A DNA stretch of 64,000 bases from assembly GCF_004217555.1 (NCBI RefSeq), contig NZ_SHKW01000001.1, positions 2,914,001 to 2,978,000 of the forward strand. The letters are read 5' to 3'. Origin of the DNA: Edaphobacter modestus (lineage in GTDB: Bacteria > Acidobacteriota > Terriglobia > Terriglobales > Acidobacteriaceae). Shown here piece after piece: positions 59,660 through 64,000 of the stretch (its first letter is position 1; every line of letters begins with the position of its first letter). The notes beneath the pieces are model-generated. The model was not told the DNA's origin. It searched no databases and saw nothing but the letters and a program-made list of their open reading frames with translations. The position numbers and the translations under genes are program-made.

Positions 59660-60178
59660 ATGCGAAAATTTAGCTTCTATGCGCTGGCCTCGCTCGGGCT
59701 CTGCGCGTCGCTCCACGCATTTGAGAACCCGCGAGTTGACGTCAAAATCGCCAACCGCCAAAACAACGAAACGGACTATACCTACCAAGTTCCCGGTCAT
59801 GCTTCTTCGCAGACCAACGACAGTGCAAGCTGCTACAGTTCGGGGAATAGCGCACATTGCAGTGGCTCTGGAATTACTAACACAACCGTCACGGCGCCAC
59901 ACGACGTCCTTATGCATCTCACGGGGGCGACATTCACGTTGCTATTGCAAGATGGTCGAATGGCTGTCGTGAATTGTGAAAGCAAATTCCAGGAACGATT
60001 CGCAGGGCGAGCGGGAAACAGGCGAAGCTGTCGAATCCCACTTATGGACGACGTTCAAGCCGAGTTCAAAGGAAACAGTGCCAAGTTATTTTGGGTTGTC
60101 AGTCTGGATGGCAAGAAGACTGAATCAGAAACCTACAAGATACTGGCCGTCATCCCAAAGCTTCAGTCGCAGCCATAG
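59660..60178 (+). CDS. Secreted hypothetical protein
   Basis: 172 residues from the ATG at 59660; in-frame ATGs at 59624 and 59645 are alternatives. A signal peptide (MRKFSFYALASLGLCASLHA) leads. The mature part has a Ser/Asn/Thr-rich region with two cysteines (SASCYSSGNSAHCSGSGITN), then a domain with GATFTLLLQDGRMAVVNCES and CRIPLMDDVQAEFKGNSAKL. I recall this pattern as a recurrent acidobacterial family of unknown function. The 504-base gap upstream has an integrase remnant and a C-rich block but no gene. In the island it stands alone on the plus strand. Confidence 0.65.
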   Translation: MRKFSFYALASLGLCASLHAFENPRVDVKIANRQNNETDYTYQVPGHASSQTNDSASCYSSGNSAHCSGSGITNTTVTAPHDVLMHLTGATFTLLLQDGRMAVVNCESKFQERFAGRAGNRRSCRIPLMDDVQAEFKGNSAKLFWVVSLDGKKTESETYKILAVIPKLQSQP

Positions 60179-60200
60179 ACGGTGATGGCAGGGTTAGGGT

Positions 60201-60371
60201 GGCTCAAATCTAGGAAGGCCCAATAGAGCCCTCTGTCGCACACAAATCTACATACCGAAGAATAAACCCCAAATATCAGACCAAAATGGTCCACTTTTCT
60301 CAGAATTAGTTGTGTATGTAAATTTGGAGCTGCGGAGGGCTTTTATGTGTGAAAGCCCAAGATTTGACCCC
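60201..60371. repeat. Leader repeat, copies C and B in inverted arrangement
   Basis: Copy B (60283-60371) is the inverted partner of copy A at 58711. A more decayed copy C (about 60201-60265) lies beside it in copy A orientation, so C and B form an imperfect palindrome of about 170 bases. In C the start codon ATG has become ATT. Confidence 0.7.
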
Positions 60372-60494
60372 ACCCCACCGGGTAGGTTCATCGTCAATCG
60401 TCCCGGCGACTTAGTTTTCCACGCCAAAGAAAAGAAGCGACATCTGGCTAAGGCGAAGTTGATAATGAACAGATACAGAGCAAGCGGTCAATGA
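60345..60494 (+). CDS. 49-residue ORF coupled to the downstream membrane protein
   Basis: From the ATG at 60345, preceded by GCGGAGGG, the frame reads MCESPRFDPTPPGRFIVNRP and continues to a basic C-terminus (KEKKRHLAKAKLIMNRYRAS). Its stop overlaps the next gene's start (ATGA). The first residues and the leader match the 40-residue ORF at 58739. It may be a leader peptide or a real small protein. Confidence 0.5.
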   Translation: MCESPRFDPTPPGRFIVNRPGDLVFHAKEKKRHLAKAKLIMNRYRASGQ

Positions 60495-61456
60495 ACGAAC
60501 AAAACGGCAACAAAACCAAGGACAAAAAAGGAAAGCTTCTACCCTGGGCTCAGGCGTTCTATGGCCAGGGGAAAGTAAAACGGAGCCGTTTCTTCCGGTT
60601 CCTAAACTCGACAAAGAGCCAAGCAAAAGATATAAAACTTGATCGATGGATCGAGCTGGTTTTGGCAACGGCGATTGCCTTTTTCGCTCTGATCCAATGG
60701 AAAACTACCATAAGCAACAATGAAAGCACCTCCCAACAAACGAACCAATTGATCACAGCAGCCAAGATCAGCGCCCAAGCCGCAAATGCCAATGTTCTAG
60801 CGGCTAACAATTTTGCTGCCAGCGCCCAAGCTATAAATCACGGCATCGCCGATGCTGTCGGGCAGTTAGGCACACAGGCCAAAGCGACGCAAGAGGTCGG
60901 TCTTGCTGCTGAACGTTCGGCGGATACGGCTACAGTCCAGCTAGAAGTGACCGGCCGTCCTTGGCTGAAAATGATCATTAGTTTCACATCTCCGATTACG
61001 TTTGATGAAACTGGGCTTCACGCATCAATGAATTTCATTCCCATAAACATCGGACAATCCCCCGCGCAAAACATACAGATAAAAGCGGGGCTCGTGCCGG
61101 GGATGATGGGAGCTGACTTGACCGAAGTGCAGAAACAGATATGTGAAGGTTCTGGGCACGCGGTATTGGGTCCCGGATACACGCTGTTCCCCGGCGACCA
61201 CTATGCCGACCCGGAGGGCCTGATGGTCCCCAAACAAGCATACATAGATTTTCTACGAAAAGACGTCGGTTTAGCACCGACCTCAGTTGTGGGATGCATC
61301 GACTACACTTATAAAAACAGTCAGCGGCACCACCAGACGGGATTCGCTTACGACCTATTGATGAGCGATGGAAGACTGATCGTTGTCGAAAACACACCTC
61401 TACCTCCAGAATCTGTAATCCTCATGTCTCGGCCATCAGGCTCCTACGCTAATTAG
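60491..61456 (+). CDS. Single-span membrane protein with coiled coil
   Basis: 321 residues. A basic cytoplasmic start is followed by one membrane span near residues 53-72 (WIELVLATAIAFFALIQW). A helical, Ala/Gln/Asn-rich segment of about 80 residues (QLITAAKISAQAANANVLAA, GQLGTQAKATQEVGLAAERS) looks like a coiled coil. The C-terminal 170 residues form a beta-rich domain (RPWLKMIISFTSPITFDETG, INIGQSPAQNIQIKAG). Proteins of this layout are common in bacteria without known function. Its start is coupled to the 49-residue ORF, and it ends five bases before the convergent integrase. Confidence 0.65.
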   Translation: MNEQNGNKTKDKKGKLLPWAQAFYGQGKVKRSRFFRFLNSTKSQAKDIKLDRWIELVLATAIAFFALIQWKTTISNNESTSQQTNQLITAAKISAQAANANVLAANNFAASAQAINHGIADAVGQLGTQAKATQEVGLAAERSADTATVQLEVTGRPWLKMIISFTSPITFDETGLHASMNFIPINIGQSPAQNIQIKAGLVPGMMGADLTEVQKQICEGSGHAVLGPGYTLFPGDHYADPEGLMVPKQAYIDFLRKDVGLAPTSVVGCIDYTYKNSQRHHQTGFAYDLLMSDGRLIVVENTPLPPESVILMSRPSGSYAN

Positions 61457-61460
61457 CCAT

Positions 61461-62333
61461 TCAGTTACGGTTCGAAAGCAAGCTAACGCGCTCGTGGACG
61501 GCCTGTAGATCGGTCGTCACAAGGTTGGCATATCGCCGGGTCATCTCAAGCGAACTATGCCCGAGAACCTTCTGAAGGTGGAACACGGACCCGCCGCGTC
61601 GGAGGTAGTTCACCGCAAACGTATGCCGGAAAGCGTGAACGGTGCGGAGTGGTGGATCAAAGCCGAGGTCTCTGCATAGCTGTCTCACCTCGCGCAAAGC
61701 GTTCCGCCGACTCCAGAGAGTCCCGGTCCTGCAAGCGAACAGCAGGGCGTCCGACTTACAGCCGAACTCCTTCAGGTATCGGTAGAGGGCTTTCCTCAGC
61801 TCGAAGCTAAATGGGACGACTCGCTGTTTCCTGCCCTTGCCGTCCAGTGTGACGAGCAAATTGTCGAGGTCAATCTCTTTGAGCCTCAGACCAAGGATTT
61901 CCGCGCTACGTGCGCCAGTGTCCAGAAGAAACAGCACGAATAGATGCAACCGACGCTGATGGTAGTTCTTTGCTTTGGGCTTCCACGCGACTAGGCGCTT
62001 TATTTGAGGGTCGGTGAACGTGGGCATCACAAGCTGCGGTTCACGGAGGCGATGTATACGCGGATGGGTGCAACCGGCCCCGCATCGCCTCTCAGAGCCA
62101 CCCGCCCAATGAAGGTAGGCGTTGAGACAACGAAAGACCGCGTTCGCTGCCGTTTCTTTCAGTCCCTTCTCGCGCATCCGCACGACAAGAGCCTTGAGTT
62201 CGTCTTGTGTGGGTGATTCACACGGCAGCCATTTCTCGCACCGGCGATACCACTCGATTGTGTTGGGTGAGATGTTTGTGAGGTATTGGCGCTCACGAAT
62301 AAAAGACTCGAAACGCTCTAGTCTCGGGGTCAC
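61461..62333 (-). CDS. Tyrosine recombinase/integrase of the tRNA-Arg island
   Basis: 290 residues. The N-terminal SAM-like domain (LERFESFIRERQYLTNISPN, TIEWYRRCEKWLP) binds the att arms. The catalytic domain shows Arg I in LDTGARSAEILGLRL near 141, HAFRHTFAVNYLRRGG (His-x-x-Arg) near 238 and LGHSSLEMTRRYANL (His and Tyr nucleophile) near 260-271. It has the size and motifs of XerC/D-like integrases. It excises or integrates the island at tRNA-Arg(TCT), whose 3' half forms the 62-bp repeats. The gene reads inward from the right att site. A remnant of a sister integrase lies at 59251. Confidence 0.93.
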   Translation of the reverse strand: MTPRLERFESFIRERQYLTNISPNTIEWYRRCEKWLPCESPTQDELKALVVRMREKGLKETAANAVFRCLNAYLHWAGGSERRCGAGCTHPRIHRLREPQLVMPTFTDPQIKRLVAWKPKAKNYHQRRLHLFVLFLLDTGARSAEILGLRLKEIDLDNLLVTLDGKGRKQRVVPFSFELRKALYRYLKEFGCKSDALLFACRTGTLWSRRNALREVRQLCRDLGFDPPLRTVHAFRHTFAVNYLRRGGSVFHLQKVLGHSSLEMTRRYANLVTTDLQAVHERVSLLSNRN

Positions 62334-62398
62334 AGGATTTCTCTCCAGTCTCGGGGTCAGAGTTCGGAGGAAACCGCTGTAAGTTTTCGTAAGTTATT

Positions 62399-62460
62399 GA
62401 GCGCGGAGGTGTGGTGAGCGAGGCAGGGATCGAACCTGCAACCCCGAGCTTAGAAGGCTC
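62399..62460. repeat. attR: 62-bp direct repeat within tRNA-Arg
   Basis: Identical to 56359-56420. The repeat ends in the anticodon-stem region, after which the rest of the tRNA (5' half) continues to 62488. Confidence 0.95.
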
Positions 62461-62488
62461 GTGCTCTATCCGATTGAGCTACTCGCTC
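62412..62488 (-). tRNA. tRNA-Arg(TCT)
   Basis: The minus strand folds as a standard tRNA: acceptor GAGCGAG/CTCGCTC, D-arm AGCTCAATCGGATAGAGC, anticodon loop CTTCTAA (anticodon TCT), T-arm GCAGGTTCGATCCCTGC, discriminator A and encoded CCA (62414-62412). It is the integration site of the island at 56359-62460 and remains complete. Confidence 0.96.
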
Positions 62489-62629
62489 GCGCGTCCTGAA
62501 GCCGATCTTAGATGAGAATCCTGCTTCTCTCTCATTGTAAACGGGGTGGTGAAACTTCCTTAAAAAAGAGCGATGCAAAACATGGCGCCGGAGTGTCTAC
62601 TAGGTCTGCGACAGACAGGAGATCAAAAC

Positions 62630-63376
62630 ATGGACAGGCTTAAAGGAAAACGTGCGCTTATCACCGGCGGTACTACCGGGATCGGTCTTGAGACGGCGAA
62701 ACAGTTTCTGATCGAGGGGGCGCGCGTCGCCATCACGGGGAGAAATCCGACGACACTGGAAGCTGCGAAGAAGGCGCTCGATAGCGATGTTCTGGTGATT
62801 GAGTCCGATGCCGCGGATGTGACGGCTCAGAGGGCCCTGGCGCAGCGAATCGGAGAGACTTTTGGTCAACTGGATGTTCTGGTGCCGAACGCGGGCATCG
62901 TGGAAATGCGGCCAATCGGGCAGTGGGACGAGGCGACCTTTGATCGCTCGTTCGGGATCAACTTCAAGGGGCCATTCTTCCTGATCCAGGAGCTGTTGCC
63001 GTTGTTTGCAAATCCGGCGTCGATCGTGTTGATGGCGTCAGTGAATGCGCATATCGGGATGCCGAATACGAGTGTCTACGGCGCGACGAAAGCGGCACTC
63101 GCTTCGCTGGCGCGGACGTTGTCGGGAGAGCTGGTTTCGCGCGGCATTCGCGTGAATTCGATCAGTCCGGGACCGATTGCGACTCCCCTCTACAGCAAGC
63201 TCGGATTTCCAGAGGCGGACCTGAAAAACGTGGCGGCTGCGATCCAGAATCAGGTACCGTCGAAGCGATTCGGAGAGCCAATTGAAGTCGCAAAAGCTGT
63301 GGTCTTTCTTGCCTCCGATGAGGCTCCCTTCACAGTGGGCAGCGAGTTGCTGATGGACGGTGGAATGGCTCTATAA
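62630..63376 (+). CDS. SDR-family oxidoreductase
   Basis: 248 residues from the ATG at 62630, preceded by AGGAGA; the frame is open to 62573. The NAD(P)-binding motif is ALITGGTTGIGLETAKQF at about 9-26, the NAG-type strand VLVPNAGIVEMRP near 84, the catalytic serine in VLMASVNAHIG near 139 and the Y-x-x-x-K in VYGATKAALASL near 155. The proline-glycine motif (SISPGPIATPL) and a C-terminal GSELLMDGGMAL are classic for this family. It is a cytoplasmic oxidoreductase of unknown substrate. Its stop and that of the convergent gene lie in one small inverted repeat (ATAACTG-GCGA-CAGTTAT, 63373-63390). Confidence 0.92.
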   Translation: MDRLKGKRALITGGTTGIGLETAKQFLIEGARVAITGRNPTTLEAAKKALDSDVLVIESDAADVTAQRALAQRIGETFGQLDVLVPNAGIVEMRPIGQWDEATFDRSFGINFKGPFFLIQELLPLFANPASIVLMASVNAHIGMPNTSVYGATKAALASLARTLSGELVSRGIRVNSISPGPIATPLYSKLGFPEADLKNVAAAIQNQVPSKRFGEPIEVAKAVVFLASDEAPFTVGSELLMDGGMAL

Positions 63377-63386
63377 CTGGCGACAG

Positions 63387-63980
63387 TTATGACGTCGCGA
63401 AGGCGCGTCCGCGCAGAAGTGTAGAGACGTCGGCCAGCGCTGCACCCCAGCGGTCTTCGGCAGCTTGTTCATCATGGCCGAGGGCCTTGAGGTAGAGGCT
63501 GACGGTGAAGCCCTCCTGCGGCCCGGTCAGGTCGATCAGCGCAGGCCGCAAGGTGCACTCGAGTGCGGCATAAGGATGCTCGAGCGAAGTTGCGAGGCGC
63601 GTGATGCGGTGCAGGAGCTGCTCGTGCTGGTGGAAGGAGACGAAGACGGAGCGTTCGCGCCAGACGAGGTCGATGTAGCTGGCGATGCCTGTGGGGGCAT
63701 CTTCGAGGATGAGGTCGAGTTCATGCCGCAGCGGCTCGAGCTCGTCGGGAGCGAGGCTCCATACATCGCATTTGGCAGTGAAGACGGGCGAACGCGTGGC
63801 ATTGAGTGCACGCAGGGCATGCATCAGCGGGGGATGCTGCGCGGCCTCTTCGAGCCAGTCGAGATCGTACGGGTTCTCGCGAAGATCGATGAAGTGACGC
63901 GAAGGATCGTCGGGATCGGCCCAGGGAACGACGAGGACGGGATCGTCTGCGCCGCATTCGACGGACCACTCGGAGAGCAT
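63387..63980 (-). CDS. Conserved hypothetical protein
   Basis: 197 residues, starting 20 bases before the window end. No family I can name. The sequence (LVVPWADPDDPSRHFIDLRE, CDVWSLAPDELEPLRHELDL, YIDLVWRERSVFVSFHQHEQ) is acidic, soluble and probably alpha/beta. Good coding character and GC use match the core genome. It is convergent with the SDR gene. Function is unknown. Confidence 0.7.
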   Translation of the reverse strand: MLSEWSVECGADDPVLVVPWADPDDPSRHFIDLRENPYDLDWLEEAAQHPPLMHALRALNATRSPVFTAKCDVWSLAPDELEPLRHELDLILEDAPTGIASYIDLVWRERSVFVSFHQHEQLLHRITRLATSLEHPYAALECTLRPALIDLTGPQEGFTVSLYLKALGHDEQAAEDRWGAALADVSTLLRGRAFATS

Positions 63981-64000
63981 CTTTCTATCTTAGCGGCAGT

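Larger units (their letters stand above)
56359..62460. mobile_element. 6.1-kb genomic island integrated in tRNA-Arg
   Basis: Exact 62-bp direct repeats at 56359-56420 and 62399-62460 bound the island. The right copy is the 3' half of an intact tRNA-Arg(TCT) plus flanking bases; the left copy is the orphan 3' half. The integrase at 61461-62333 begins 65 bases inside the right repeat. The cargo has visibly lower GC than the core. Removing the island would rejoin the MFS gene region to tRNA-Arg and the SDR gene. Confidence 0.93.

Noticed and set aside
58711..60371. Leader copies A and B as terminal inverted repeats of a transposon
   Set aside because: They include start codons and first codons of small ORFs reading outward, no transposase lies between them, and no target duplication is seen.

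Overview
The window looks like a chromosome segment of an Acidobacteriaceae-type acidobacterium (Terriglobus, Edaphobacter or Granulicella relatives). The reasons are GC-rich core genes, two large TonB-dependent receptors with an N-terminal carboxypeptidase-regulatory-like domain (one Oar-like), several secreted beta-propeller proteins, and a compact hemE-hemH-hemG block next to purS. No species can be named from the sequence alone.

Core segment 1 (1-19.24 kb). A minus-strand gene set runs from 6590 down past base 1: two secreted PQQ-like beta-propeller proteins, a cupin/sugar-isomerase-like protein, a TIM-barrel sugar isomerase/epimerase and a Gfo/Idh/MocA oxidoreductase. It looks like a sugar-oxidation or sugar-conversion operon, and a perfect 14-bp palindrome lies upstream. 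Divergent from it is a plus-strand set of a di-haem cytochrome-c peroxidase lipoprotein, a cupredoxin-like lipoprotein and a YVTN beta-propeller lipoprotein. An ECF sigma/anti-sigma pair follows (minus strand), then two outer-membrane receptors. A perfect 50-base terminator closes the segment.

Accessory region 1 (about 19.25-45.35 kb) lies between that terminator and an intact tRNA-Ser(GCT). It is a patchwork. It holds recombinase, IS3, IS66, HNH, metallophosphoesterase and DUF6979-like debris, and a truncated DUF262/DUF1524 (GmrSD-like) gene. A HigBA toxin-antitoxin pair has a very clear promoter/operator. A tight restriction-modification operon includes an unusual RelE/ParE-like domain fused to a UvrD-type helicase. 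A small resolvase and a recombinase-ParB-RepB trio without ParA follow. Next come a nuclease-like gene pair, a UDG-fold protein, an orphan degenerate intein with a LAGLIDADG domain, small phage-like genes and a tyrosine integrase beside the tRNA.

Core segment 2 (45.4-56.33 kb). Inorganic pyrophosphatase, purS, hemE-hemH-hemG (last steps of haem synthesis, with overlapping start and stop codons), a MerR-TPR protein, an alpha/beta hydrolase flanked by two direct copies of a dispersed repeat, a glyoxalase-fold protein, acyl-CoA dehydrogenase and an MFS transporter.

Accessory region 2 (56359-62460) is a fully delimited 6.1-kb island in tRNA-Arg(TCT), bounded by exact 62-bp direct repeats and carrying its own tyrosine integrase. 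Its cargo is a tandem Rap1a/Tai-like secreted protein, a HEPN-motif protein, secreted or membrane proteins and two tiny ORFs. A leader block present in at least three copies covers ribosome site, start codon and first codons; it is partly arranged as inverted repeats.

Core segment 3 (62.5-64 kb). An SDR oxidoreductase and a conserved hypothetical protein converge.
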